NCBI GenBank assembly: GCA_041859095.1
Contig: JBHEKY010000012.1
Location: 1 to 51,297, forward strand
Length of the DNA: 51,297 nucleotides
Direction: 5' to 3'
DNA from: UBA1422 sp041859095
Lineage (GTDB): Bacteria; Bacillota; Clostridia; Peptostreptococcales; Anaerovoracaceae
The stretch's first letter is position 1. Every line of letters starts with the position of its first letter. Positions 23,592 through 32,037 of the stretch are shown one piece after another. The translations under genes and the position numbers were made by a program. A model generated the notes under the pieces. That model did no database searches, was not told the origin of the DNA, and worked only from the letters and a program-made list of their open reading frames with translations.

Positions 23592-25568
23592 CTATTCTTC
23601 CTTGCCTTCTGCGATGCGGTAAATGGTTGACCGGGAAACGTCCAGCACCTTTGCGGCCTTGCTGATGTTGCCGTTGTTGTCTTCTAGCACTCGGTCTAAA
23701 TATTTTTTCATGGCCTCTTTCATGCTTAGCCCGTTAAACTCACTGTTGTACATCATGTTATGGGTTTCCTGGATTTCCAGCGGCAAGTCTTTTGGAGAAA
23801 TAATGTTGCCGGAGCACATAATCAATGCCCGCTCGATGACGTTATTTAGTTCCCGGATGTTGCCTGGCCAGTCATATTGTTTCAAGGCTTCCATGGCGTT
23901 GTCGTCTACCCAGACGTTTCTTCGCCCAGGCAGATATTTGTTGATGAAATGGCGAGTCAGCAGCGGAATATCATCAATCCGTTCCCGAAGCGCCGGCATC
24001 ATAATATGAAAAACGTTGAGTCGGTAAAATAGGTCTTTTCGGAAGTCTCCACTGTCCACGGCTTTCTGAAGGTCCATGTTGGTGGCAGCAATGACCCGGA
24101 TATCCACGTCAATTTTTTCTGTGCTGCCGATTCGGCTAATGGTACCTTCTTGCAGAACCCGGAGCAGTTTCTTTTGCATCTCCATGGGCATATTACCGAT
24201 TTCGTCCAGGAACAAGGTGCCTTTATCGGCAAGTTCCAGCAGTCCCAGCTTGCCCCCTGGTTTGGCACCAGTGAAGGCACCACTTTCATAGCCAAACAGC
24301 TCTGATTCGAAAAGCTCTTTCGGGATCGCGCCACAGTCCACCGCCACGAAAGAGTTGTATTTTCTTCCGCTGAAGTTGTGGATGGCCTGAGCAAGGATTT
24401 CTTTTCCGGTTCCGCTTTCCCCTTCCAGCAAAACCCTGGAGTTGAACATGCCAGCCTTTTGAGCCATTTCCACGGTTGCACGCAAGGCTGTGGAATTGCC
24501 GATGATGTCGGCAAAGGTATAGTGGGCGGAGTGGACGATTTGTTTTGCCATCATCTGAACTTCTTCAACTCTGGTAAAAATCAGGATTTCCCCAATGTTG
24601 TCTTCCCCTTTGTCATAGGTGTTTTTGACATCGATGAGGCACTTGGCAATTCTGCCATCGCCTTCCAGGACGATTTCACGTATTTTGTGATCCAACCGAG
24701 CGCTGTTGAGAATTCTGGCAAGGCTGGGGTTGGTGTGAATCGACTCGGTCACCATGGTGCCAATCAGATCTGCCGATTTAACCCCCAGGTACGAGCACAT
24801 TTCTTCGTTGACTTCAATGACCTTTCCCGCCACCACATAGACAATCCCGTCGGATACGCCGGCAAAAATTGTTTGAAGCTGGCTGTTGCTGATTTGAAGT
24901 TTGTCGTTGACTTCTTGGACTTCCAGAGCGTTTTCGATGGCCTTAGCTACCGCCGTAACCAATGCTAGCGTGTGTTTATGTGCTTGCTCGTAATGGCCTG
25001 CCATGCTGACCACGCCAAGGATTTCTCCTTCTGGGCTCAGCACCGGCGCAGCCGAACAGGACCAACGATGCATCTGTTGGATATAGTGTTCCGCTCCGGA
25101 AATCTGAATGGGATTCTTTGTGATGATGGAAAGGCCAATGGCGTTGGTGCCCGCTACCGCTTCACTTCGGTTGGCACCTTCAAAAGAGTTGGTATGGACG
25201 TTTTGCTTGTCCAGATAATCGTTACTCAGGCTTTTGAGAATGTATCCCTCCCGATCTATGAAATCAACGCGGAAACCGGATTCTTCCACAGTCCCGAATA
25301 ACGTGGCCAAAAACGGGGAGACCAAGGCTAGCAAATTTTTGTTGGCTTCCACTCTGCTAAGCAATTCTTCCTTGGGGAGCAGTGGGAGCTTCTCTTCGGA
25401 AAGGGCATCAATGCCCAAGTCTTTGCTCCGTTGCCACGACGCTTTTACCTCATCCCGCAAAACCTTATTATCTGGCAATAGACCCTCTTTGAGAAATCGC
25501 ACCCAGGCATTTTCATAGGCCAGATGCTCCGCATTGTGGGCGTAGAAATAGGGGTTCAGGGTACTCAT
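23592..25568 (-). CDS. Sigma-54-dependent activator (GAF-PAS-AAA+-Fis)
   Basis: A 658-aa regulator of the AcoR type. Residues about 60-215 form a GAF-like sensory region, about 225-325 a PAS domain, and about 340-570 the AAA+ domain with Walker A GESGTGKE, the sigma-54-contacting GAFTGA loop and Walker B GTLFLDE. A Fis-type helix-turn-helix (about 630-655, ISKAAKVLDVSRSTIYR) ends the protein. It activates sigma-54 promoters in response to a ligand seen by GAF or PAS. Its ATG overlaps the TGA of the carbamoyl hydrolase gene (ATGA), so the two are coupled. Its likely target is the permease promoter at 21880-21895. Confidence 0.92.
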   Translation of the reverse strand: MSTLNPYFYAHNAEHLAYENAWVRFLKEGLLPDNKVLRDEVKASWQRSKDLGIDALSEEKLPLLPKEELLSRVEANKNLLALVSPFLATLFGTVEESGFRVDFIDREGYILKSLSNDYLDKQNVHTNSFEGANRSEAVAGTNAIGLSIITKNPIQISGAEHYIQQMHRWSCSAAPVLSPEGEILGVVSMAGHYEQAHKHTLALVTAVAKAIENALEVQEVNDKLQISNSQLQTIFAGVSDGIVYVVAGKVIEVNEEMCSYLGVKSADLIGTMVTESIHTNPSLARILNSARLDHKIREIVLEGDGRIAKCLIDVKNTYDKGEDNIGEILIFTRVEEVQMMAKQIVHSAHYTFADIIGNSTALRATVEMAQKAGMFNSRVLLEGESGTGKEILAQAIHNFSGRKYNSFVAVDCGAIPKELFESELFGYESGAFTGAKPGGKLGLLELADKGTLFLDEIGNMPMEMQKKLLRVLQEGTISRIGSTEKIDVDIRVIAATNMDLQKAVDSGDFRKDLFYRLNVFHIMMPALRERIDDIPLLTRHFINKYLPGRRNVWVDDNAMEALKQYDWPGNIRELNNVIERALIMCSGNIISPKDLPLEIQETHNMMYNSEFNGLSMKEAMKKYLDRVLEDNNGNISKAAKVLDVSRSTIYRIAEGKEE

Positions 25569-27124
25569 GATTTACCTGCTTCCTTTTCCATAAGATTCAG
25601 AATCACATCCAGCAGCAAGTTTGCGCCGGCAATCAGGTCGGATTCCTTGGTGTCCTCTTCTTTCACATGGCTTCTGCCGCCAATGCTGGGCACGAAAATC
25701 ATTCCCGTGTCGACAAACTGGGCCATCATGGAGGCGTCGTGTACAGCACCGCTACCCATGACCTGAAAATCCAGTCCTCGCAGGTCTGCCAGCTCTGTCA
25801 TCCGTTTGACCATGGCATCCGGCAATAGAATCGCTTTGTTCTTAGCCACTTCCCGGACGGACATGCTCACCTGCCGGCGTTCACACTCCTCAAGAATGGC
25901 TTCGATGATTTCTTCCATTAGCTTTTCGATGATTTTGTCGTCCTTATCCCGAACCTCGACGGAAAAAACCACTTTTTCCGGTATGACGTTGGTGCAATTG
26001 GGAAACACTTGCAGCTTCCCTGCGGTGGCCACCGCCCCACTGCCCACGCCACTGCCAGACCCCCGGTGGCCCGATGCCCGGCCGGCGATTTTTTCGACAA
26101 TCAGGATGCAGGCAGCCGCAGCCGTTAGGGCATCCCGTCGCCCCTCCATGGGCGACGCGCCGGCGTGGTTGCCCAAACCAGTCAACTCAAACTCCACCAG
26201 TCTCATCCCAAAGATGGAATCCACAATTCCAATCCCGATGCCTTCCGTCTCCAGTACCGGACCCTGCTCAATGTGCATCTCCACCATGGCTTCAATGTCG
26301 CTGAAGTCCCAGGGCAATCCAGGCAGGCTTGGCACGGGGCTTGCGGCGTTGGTTGGGCTTGCGGCGTTGGTTGGGCTTGCGGCGTTGGTTGGGCTTGCGG
26401 CGTCGGTTGGGCTTGCGGCGTCGGTTTGGCTTGCGGCGTTGGTTGGGCTTGCGGCGTTGTTTGGGCTTGCGCCGTTGTTTGGGCTTGCGGCGTCGGTTGG
26501 GCTTGCGGCGTTGGTTGGGTTTGCGGCGTTGGTTGGGCTTGCGGCGTCGCTGGTCGCAAGGATTGTGCCATCGGCTGCGGCTTGGCCGGCTACGTATGAT
26601 TGATCCGATCCACTTCCCATGCCGGCTTCTTGCAGCATCTGGCTAAGGGACACGCCGTCCCTGTTTTTAAGAAGCGTAAGTTGCTCGGGTCCGTAAAGTC
26701 CGGCGATGAATTTGCTGCCGGTGAGGGTAGAGTCAAAATTGGAGCCTTCCTCTTCCGCAAAGATTGCCACTTCAAAATTTTTGTTGAACTTTCGGCCGGA
26801 TTCCTTCAACGTGCGGAGGACTTCCAGGGCCGAAAGGGACCCATAGACGCCGTCCAGCCAGCCACCGTTTCGGACGGTGTCTATGTGAGAGCCGGCCAGA
26901 ATGATTTTTTGGTGAGGCCGGTTCCCGGGCAGGCCGATGCGGATGTTTGAAACGCCGTCCTGGTGCCAGGTGGCGCCGAAGGCGTCGGCGATGTCACGGA
27001 GATAGGAGCGGGCCTGCCGGTCCATGGCACCATAAGAAAACCGGGTCACTCCCATCTCGGGAGTATCGGTCAAAGTGCGTAAGTATTGTAAGTCGCTAAT
27101 CAGCCGTTGGCCATTGATTTTCAT
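25565..27124 (-). CDS. N-carbamoyl/allantoate-type amino acid hydrolase (M20) with minisatellite insertion
   Basis: A 519-aa M20 metallopeptidase-family hydrolase close to N-carbamoyl-L-amino acid hydrolases and allantoate amidohydrolases. Metal ligands are visible in GSHIDTVRNGG, FAEEEGSNF and MEMHIEQGP. The family is usually near 410 aa; the excess is largely one 72-residue Ala-Ser-Pro-Thr-Asn insertion, made by 12 in-frame copies of an 18-bp repeat (26337-26552), between the first catalytic segment and DIEAMVEMHIEQGP. The downstream domains look intact, so the insertion is tolerated. ATG 27124 is preferred (GAGG nine bases before); 27130 and 27169 are in-frame alternatives. It follows the hydantoinase gene, and together they would convert a hydantoin to an amino acid. 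Confidence 0.88.
   Translation of the reverse strand: MKINGQRLISDLQYLRTLTDTPEMGVTRFSYGAMDRQARSYLRDIADAFGATWHQDGVSNIRIGLPGNRPHQKIILAGSHIDTVRNGGWLDGVYGSLSALEVLRTLKESGRKFNKNFEVAIFAEEEGSNFDSTLTGSKFIAGLYGPEQLTLLKNRDGVSLSQMLQEAGMGSGSDQSYVAGQAAADGTILATSDAASPTNAANPTNAASPTDAASPNNGASPNNAASPTNAASQTDAASPTDAASPTNAASPTNAASPTNAASPVPSLPGLPWDFSDIEAMVEMHIEQGPVLETEGIGIGIVDSIFGMRLVEFELTGLGNHAGASPMEGRRDALTAAAACILIVEKIAGRASGHRGSGSGVGSGAVATAGKLQVFPNCTNVIPEKVVFSVEVRDKDDKIIEKLMEEIIEAILEECERRQVSMSVREVAKNKAILLPDAMVKRMTELADLRGLDFQVMGSGAVHDASMMAQFVDTGMIFVPSIGGRSHVKEEDTKESDLIAGANLLLDVILNLMEKEAGKS
26337..26552. repeat. 12-copy 18-bp in-frame minisatellite
   Basis: Units of GGGCTTGCGGCGTTGGTT (plus strand), starting at 26337 and spaced 18 bp to 26552, differ by single bases. 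On the coding strand each encodes six residues of the Asn/Asp-Ala-Ala-Ser-Pro-Thr type. Because 18 is a multiple of three, copy number can change without frameshift. Confidence 0.92.
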
Positions 27125-27141
27125 GTTCATTGTCCTCGCTT

Positions 27142-27157
27142 TGGCATGGTCTTTGCT
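27142..27157 (+). promoter_or_regulatory. Sigma-54-like sequence in antisense direction
   Basis: TGGCAT, five bases and TTGCT match the sigma-54 consensus on the plus strand, but the flanking genes are on the minus strand. It may be chance or an antisense promoter. Confidence 0.2.
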
Positions 27158-27162
27158 TTTTT

Positions 27163-27256
27163 GATGCAACTATTTTATGCAGCTTTTTTAATGCAGCTAT
27201 TTTATGCAGCTATTTTATGCAGCTTTTTTGATGCAGCTATTTTATGCAGCTTTTTG
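27163..27256. repeat. 13-14-bp tandem repeat upstream of the M20 hydrolase gene
   Basis: Seven copies of ATGCAGC (first copy ATGCAAC) separated by TATTTT or TTTTTT. It lies between the hydantoinase stop and the hydrolase start, so it could affect spacing or folding of the mRNA. Confidence 0.8.
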
Positions 27257-27285
27257 ATTCTGCTTCTTTCAGGGTGAACCGCACC

Positions 27286-28680
27286 TTACTTATAGGCATC
27301 GCCGAAGGGTTTGCCGGAGATGAATTGGCCCTGACCCTTATGGCCGATGTATTTACCATTTTCGACGATGATGTTGCCACGGAGCAGCACAGTTTCTGCG
27401 CGACCCTTTTGTTTAAATCCTTCAAACGGACAATAGTCCACGCCTTCCAAATTGTTTTTCACTGAAATTTTGCCGGTGTATTTGGGATCGAAAATAACCA
27501 CATCGCCGTCGAAGCCCACCTCCAGTTGCCCCTTCTTTTCCATTCCGTTGATCTTGGCAGGCATGGTGGCAAAGAGATCTACCAGCTTGCTCCTTGTGAT
27601 TTTGCCTTTTTCGACGCCGTAGGTCCAAAGAATGTTCAAACGGTTTTGCATACTGGGTGCTCCGTTTGGTATGTCGGCAAAGGATTTGCCTTCGCCAAAG
27701 CCCATATGCTTTTGATGCTCCCAGTCAAATCCGCAATGGTCTGAGCTCACTGCATTGAGCCACTTATTATCAATGGACTGCCATAAAGCGGCGCGATGTT
27801 CTTCCGTTCGAAGCGCCGGAGAGCAGACAAATTTGGCACCATGGAATCCGGGCATGGCCAGGTTTTCCATATCCAATACCAGGTAATGGGTGCAGGTTTC
27901 TCCGTAGATTTTTTGGCCCCTGCCATAGGCTTGTTTGATTTCTTCGATGGCTTCTTTGGCAGAGACGTGAACCACGTAAAGCGGAGCGTCTGCCAATTCC
28001 GCCAAGTAAATGGCTCTTCTGGTGGCTTCGGCTTCTACCACCGGTGGTCTTGAAACGGCATGATAGTAGGGCTCTGTTTTGCCCTCTGCGATTAAGCGCT
28101 TTGTGAGCACGTCAATCATCTCTGCGTTTTCGGCATGGACCATTACCGTTACCCCGGCTTCTTTCCCTTTGATCAGGGCCTTGAGGATGGCGTCGTCGTC
28201 CGCATGGAAAAACATTCCTTTGTAAGCCATAAACAGTTTCATGGTGGGGTATCCCTTGACGGCCAGATCGGGAATCTCTTCAATGACTTCATCCCGGGGA
28301 TCGGTCATAACAATGTGGAATCCGTAGTCCACCATGGCCAGGCCGTCTACATCGGTTTTGCGATAGTCTTCGATGGACTGTACCAGACCTTTGCCGGCTT
28401 CTTGATTGACGAATTCAATCAGCGTTGTGGTGCCCCCCACTGCTGCTGCGTTGGAGGTTTCAAACCCCCGAACTTTGCTGCCTTTGTAGTTGAAGGAAAA
28501 GTGAACGTGCTGGTCCACACCGCCGGGCAAGATGTATTTTCCGGTGGCATCAATGACCGAATCTGCAGGCATGTTCAACTCCCTGCCGATGGCTTTGATG
28601 GTTTCTCCTTCAATAAAAAGGTCCGCCAAAAATTCCGTCTCTGCGGTGACGATGGTGCCGTTCTTGATTAATGTTGTCAT
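27286..28680 (-). CDS. hydA: Dihydropyrimidinase / hydantoinase
   Basis: A 464-aa cyclic amidohydrolase. All binuclear metal ligands are in place: H58 and H60 in DQHVHF, the carboxylated K148 in TMKLFMAYKG, H182, H238 and D314. It opens dihydropyrimidine or 5-substituted hydantoin rings to N-carbamoyl amino acids, the substrate type of the following carbamoyl hydrolase gene. AAGGAGG precedes the ATG. It is the first gene of the run that continues to the permease. Whether it prefers D-hydantoins or dihydrouracil cannot be read from the sequence; the D-aminoacylase-like gene favours the former. Confidence 0.93.
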   Translation of the reverse strand: MTTLIKNGTIVTAETEFLADLFIEGETIKAIGRELNMPADSVIDATGKYILPGGVDQHVHFSFNYKGSKVRGFETSNAAAVGGTTTLIEFVNQEAGKGLVQSIEDYRKTDVDGLAMVDYGFHIVMTDPRDEVIEEIPDLAVKGYPTMKLFMAYKGMFFHADDDAILKALIKGKEAGVTVMVHAENAEMIDVLTKRLIAEGKTEPYYHAVSRPPVVEAEATRRAIYLAELADAPLYVVHVSAKEAIEEIKQAYGRGQKIYGETCTHYLVLDMENLAMPGFHGAKFVCSPALRTEEHRAALWQSIDNKWLNAVSSDHCGFDWEHQKHMGFGEGKSFADIPNGAPSMQNRLNILWTYGVEKGKITRSKLVDLFATMPAKINGMEKKGQLEVGFDGDVVIFDPKYTGKISVKNNLEGVDYCPFEGFKQKGRAETVLLRGNIIVENGKYIGHKGQGQFISGKPFGDAYK

Positions 28681-28758
28681 TGTATTTCCTCCTTGGTATC
28701 GTGTGTGACTCGTACAGTATTATCATACTTCTTTTTACTGAATTTGGGCAAAAAAAAC

Positions 28759-28803
28759 AAGCCCAACTTATTATTTTTTTCATTGTTTTAACAAGTTGGG
28801 CTT
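28759..28803 (-). terminator. Terminator after the YtcJ-like lipoprotein gene
   Basis: AAGCCCAACTT (28759-28769) and AAGTTGGGCTT (28793-28803) pair perfectly. The minus-strand tail is a run of T (from AAAAAAA at 28751-28757); the plus-strand tail is T-rich also. Confidence 0.75.
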
Positions 28804-28860
28804 TATTTTTTGTTTCCCTTATTAATTTCTCTACAATTTTAACAAGTTAGGTCTTTTTTC

Positions 28861-30618
28861 TTACTCGGCGGTGTAAATTGCATTGCCGTGGAAGATGGTG
28901 CTCAGTACAAGTGTCTTGTCGATATCAAGCGGATTGATTTCGAACAGGTTCTGATCTAGCACAGCGAAGTCTGCATATTTGCCTACTTCGATGGAACCGG
29001 AGATGTCATCCCTGAAGTTCTGATATGCTCCATTGATGGTGAAAGCTTTTATCATATTTTCGAGGGAAACTCTTTCGGTTTTGTCCAACAACCAGGTGGG
29101 ATCATCCATGTCGGTGATATCGTCTACGCCATAATATTCCGCATTGTTCAGGTTTCTTGTGACGCCGACTTCAATGGCCCAGAACGGATTGTTGATTGGA
29201 GTAACCGGATGGTCGGAAGAAGCTACCAAGATTGCGCCTGCATCAATGAAGGACTGCATCGGATATTCGCTTTCTGCACGTTCTTTTCCCAATAAGGGTA
29301 GGTCTACCACTTCCCACCAATAAGGCTCTTTGAATGCCCAGTAAGGTTGCAGAGAAGCGATGATGTTCAGTTCGCCAAATCTTATAATGTCTTCATCCGC
29401 AACTAACTGGTTGTGAGTGATGACATTTCTGAAATCTTTTCCTTCGTTTTCAGCCTGAGCAAATTCAAAGGAATCCAAGGTTTGTCTTGTCGCTGCATCG
29501 CCTATGGAATGAACGTGAATCTGGAAGTCGTTTTTTAGTCCATACGCAAAGGCTGCCTTCATGTTTTCAGGGGTCCAAAGAGAGGCGCTGACAAAATCTG
29601 TTTTGCCGGATTCTGCTGTGTAGGGCTCTAGTAAGTATCCGGTAACGCCTTCAATAACACCGTCAGCAAAGAATTTTAAGCTGGTGTATTTGAAGGTTTC
29701 GGTTCCGTAGTTTGCCCGCTTCTCGGCTGCCGCATCAATCTGCGGTTTGAAGTCTTTGTTGGGATCCATTACGGTATTGGAAACAACATACATCTCTAGT
29801 TCACCAGCTGCATCCATTTCCTGAAGCACGTCTTTGTTGGTGGTTGCGGTAATGCCGGTGGTCATGTCGGTAAGTCCCACATAACCCAAAGCTACCTGCG
29901 CTTCAATAAATGCTTTGTACCCTTCTACGAACTGTTCGTCAGTGAATTCATGGGCAGGAATTAATTCCTGGGCCAATTCTTTCATGGTTCCCCAAAGCTC
30001 GCCGGTGGCTGTCTTTTCAATGGTTCCACCTGCAGGTGAAACGGTGTCTTTTGTTACTTCACATAATTCAAATCCAGCACTGTTCAACCAAGCGGTATGT
30101 CCATCATAAGACATGATAATCACAGGTTTGTCCGTGATAGCATCTAGTCTTTCTTTGGTTGGGCCTTTGGCTATTTCTTCGCCGGAAAATGCTCCGATGG
30201 AAAAGCCGGAGCCGTAATAGACATCCATATCAGGGTTGGCTTCAACATAATCTTTGATGGTTTGCATGGTATCCGCTTCGGAAAGAATGCCATTCAGGTC
30301 AATCTCAAACAAAGCCGTCATCATGGTTCCCGGTGCATGCAGATGTGAGTCGGTCATGCCTGGCATCATGAATTTTCCGTCCAGATCATTGACAACAGTT
30401 TTGCTGCCAACATAGGCTTCAACATCCACTGCACTTCCCGTGAAAATGATTTTTCCGTCTTTCACGGCGACTGCTTCCACAAAGGGGTCGTTTTCATCGG
30501 CGGTATAAATCGCGCCGTTTGTCCAGACCGTATCAGCTTTGTCCGTGCCGCATCCGGTCAGGGTTCCCATAGCAAAGATTAGTACCAGTGCCATGGTTAA
30601 TAGTACACGCTTTTTCAT
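28861..30618 (-). CDS. YtcJ-like amidohydrolase lipoprotein
   Basis: A 585-aa exported amidohydrolase of the YtcJ type. The signal peptide ends in lipobox LTGC (C23), so it is anchored outside the membrane. The mature chain has the metal-dependent hydrolase features: MPGMTDSHLHAPG, then IHVHSIGDAATR, VITHNQLVADED, and SSDHPVTP. Substrates of the family are poorly known; amide or lactam compounds are plausible. Lipid-anchored YtcJ-type proteins are unusual, since many homologues are cytosolic. It has its own sigma-A promoter and terminator. A cytosolic relative is at 48148-49773. Confidence 0.85.
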   Translation of the reverse strand: MKKRVLLTMALVLIFAMGTLTGCGTDKADTVWTNGAIYTADENDPFVEAVAVKDGKIIFTGSAVDVEAYVGSKTVVNDLDGKFMMPGMTDSHLHAPGTMMTALFEIDLNGILSEADTMQTIKDYVEANPDMDVYYGSGFSIGAFSGEEIAKGPTKERLDAITDKPVIIMSYDGHTAWLNSAGFELCEVTKDTVSPAGGTIEKTATGELWGTMKELAQELIPAHEFTDEQFVEGYKAFIEAQVALGYVGLTDMTTGITATTNKDVLQEMDAAGELEMYVVSNTVMDPNKDFKPQIDAAAEKRANYGTETFKYTSLKFFADGVIEGVTGYLLEPYTAESGKTDFVSASLWTPENMKAAFAYGLKNDFQIHVHSIGDAATRQTLDSFEFAQAENEGKDFRNVITHNQLVADEDIIRFGELNIIASLQPYWAFKEPYWWEVVDLPLLGKERAESEYPMQSFIDAGAILVASSDHPVTPINNPFWAIEVGVTRNLNNAEYYGVDDITDMDDPTWLLDKTERVSLENMIKAFTINGAYQNFRDDISGSIEVGKYADFAVLDQNLFEINPLDIDKTLVLSTIFHGNAIYTAE

Positions 30619-30664
30619 TTTTCCCTCCCTAACAATACAAATGATTGAATATTTTTACAATTCA

Positions 30665-30693
30665 AATATACCGTGATTCAACTTCGTGGTCAA
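30665..30693 (-). promoter_or_regulatory. Sigma-A promoter of the YtcJ-like lipoprotein gene
   Basis: On the minus strand TTGACC (30693-30688), 17 bases and TATATT (30670-30665), about 45 bp before the start codon. Confidence 0.75.
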
Positions 30694-30697
30694 GAAA

Positions 30698-30728
30698 AAC
30701 CTCCTCCGGATTTATACCTGAGAAGGTT
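30698..30728 (-). terminator. Terminator after the M50-like gene
   Basis: On the minus strand AACCTTCTC (30728-30720) pairs with GAGGAGGTT (30706-30698) across a 13-base loop and is followed by TTTT. It lies just upstream of the next gene's promoter, 46 bases after the stop. Confidence 0.65.
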
Positions 30729-30773
30729 ATGTTTCATACTCGGCAAATTAGTTCTATTTTGTCAGCAAAAATG

Positions 30774-31973
30774 TTACAGCGCTTGTTCTGCAGCGAGCAC
30801 TGCTGCCTGCTGAGCCAGCGCATTGACCTCGGCCAATTTGCAATCTACCAAGCCCATGGATTCCCATTCGCTTGAGATTTCTCCCTCGTTTGGGTACGTT
30901 TCGCAGGCTTTTTTGAACCGCTCCAGCGCCACCGCAGCCTTGCCTTCATCATGGTGATATAACAAAGCCATGGCGTAATGAAGCCGTTGGCGGTGGGGGT
31001 AGGAATCGGTCGCTTTGATGTACCGCTCCAGATCTGGTGTATAGAGACGTTCCACCCTGTCCAGACGCCCTTCGCCAATCAGTTCCAAAAATATACTTGC
31101 GCATATTAATTCGTACCGATAGATCTGAAGCACTTTTCCACTTTGATGGAGAATCTCCGTCGCCAGTTCCAAGGCTTCCTGCAATCGTCCGGTATCTTCA
31201 AGATAGTTGAAACGATATACCCCAAGGGCGGCTTGAAACGTGTTGCTGTAGTCAGGCCTGGGATCTAATTGAAACCATTCTTCCGGCATTTCGCGGAACT
31301 GACCGCCCCGATTGATGATGGCCATCACGTCCAAAAGCAGCCAAAGGATTCGTCGGGACGCCGGGTCTTTGCCTAGATGCGTCAGGTTCCAACCGTCATT
31401 AGCAACGCCGCCGATGACCATGGGAACCAGGTTTGTGACACCGCAGTAAATGCCGGCGACAATCAAGGGATTTAGAATCAGAAGCGGCCAGACATACTCA
31501 GGGCTGCCTAGTTGGCCCGCGCCGTCCAGTCCTGGGCCTCCGATTACTATTGGAATGACCAGTGCGATACAGATTCCTGCAATAATCAGGTTGGTCAGGC
31601 CTCCGGCCAGATTATATAAACGGTAAGGATAGTCTGGACGGAAAGGTTGGGGCGGCGCCATAAGACACTGTCCTCCAGTGCCCACCATATGGAATTTCTT
31701 CCGTAGGTATTTTCCGTCCCTCTTCACAATCATAATATTAAAGACGCGAAAGGAAGCAAGCTCATAGCCACTTATCAACCCACCGAGAAAGTGTCCTCCC
31801 TCGTGGGCGATGATATGGAATAGGAAGGCAATGGCAATCATGATAATATAGATAGCTACATAAGCGATCATTCCCAAAACGGATGGATTCGCTAACTCAA
31901 ATATTACGATTAAGCCAACTGCCGACAAACCGGCCGCCATCGCCGTTGTCCAAATTTTGTTAAACCGATCCAT
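30774..31973 (-). CDS. M50-like membrane metalloprotease with helical-repeat tail
   Basis: A 399-aa protein with about four or five membrane segments in the first 210 residues. HEGGH in helix 2 (about 56-60, HExxH) and an ND-G motif near about 195 (VANDGWN) are the metal-site features of site-2 proteases. The C-terminal half is soluble and made of TPR-like helical pairs (about 245-385). S2P-type enzymes cleave membrane-bound regulators; here the tail may bind partners. No obvious substrate such as an anti-sigma factor lies nearby. A small gap of 64 bases follows the ADH-AOR fusion gene on the same strand. AAAGGATG precedes the ATG. Confidence 0.75.
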   Translation of the reverse strand: MDRFNKIWTTAMAAGLSAVGLIVIFELANPSVLGMIAYVAIYIIMIAIAFLFHIIAHEGGHFLGGLISGYELASFRVFNIMIVKRDGKYLRKKFHMVGTGGQCLMAPPQPFRPDYPYRLYNLAGGLTNLIIAGICIALVIPIVIGGPGLDGAGQLGSPEYVWPLLILNPLIVAGIYCGVTNLVPMVIGGVANDGWNLTHLGKDPASRRILWLLLDVMAIINRGGQFREMPEEWFQLDPRPDYSNTFQAALGVYRFNYLEDTGRLQEALELATEILHQSGKVLQIYRYELICASIFLELIGEGRLDRVERLYTPDLERYIKATDSYPHRQRLHYAMALLYHHDEGKAAVALERFKKACETYPNEGEISSEWESMGLVDCKLAEVNALAQQAAVLAAEQAL

Positions 31974-32037
31974 TCATCATCCTTTCGTCTCAACTCAACG
32001 CCGTCTCAAGTTCAGTTTCTATCAAACCGGAATGATC

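Noticed and set aside
26203..26646. Several long open frames on both strands across the minisatellite
   Set aside because: They arise because an 18-bp GC-rich repeat lacks stops in any frame. Only the M20 hydrolase frame continues into recognisable protein on both sides.
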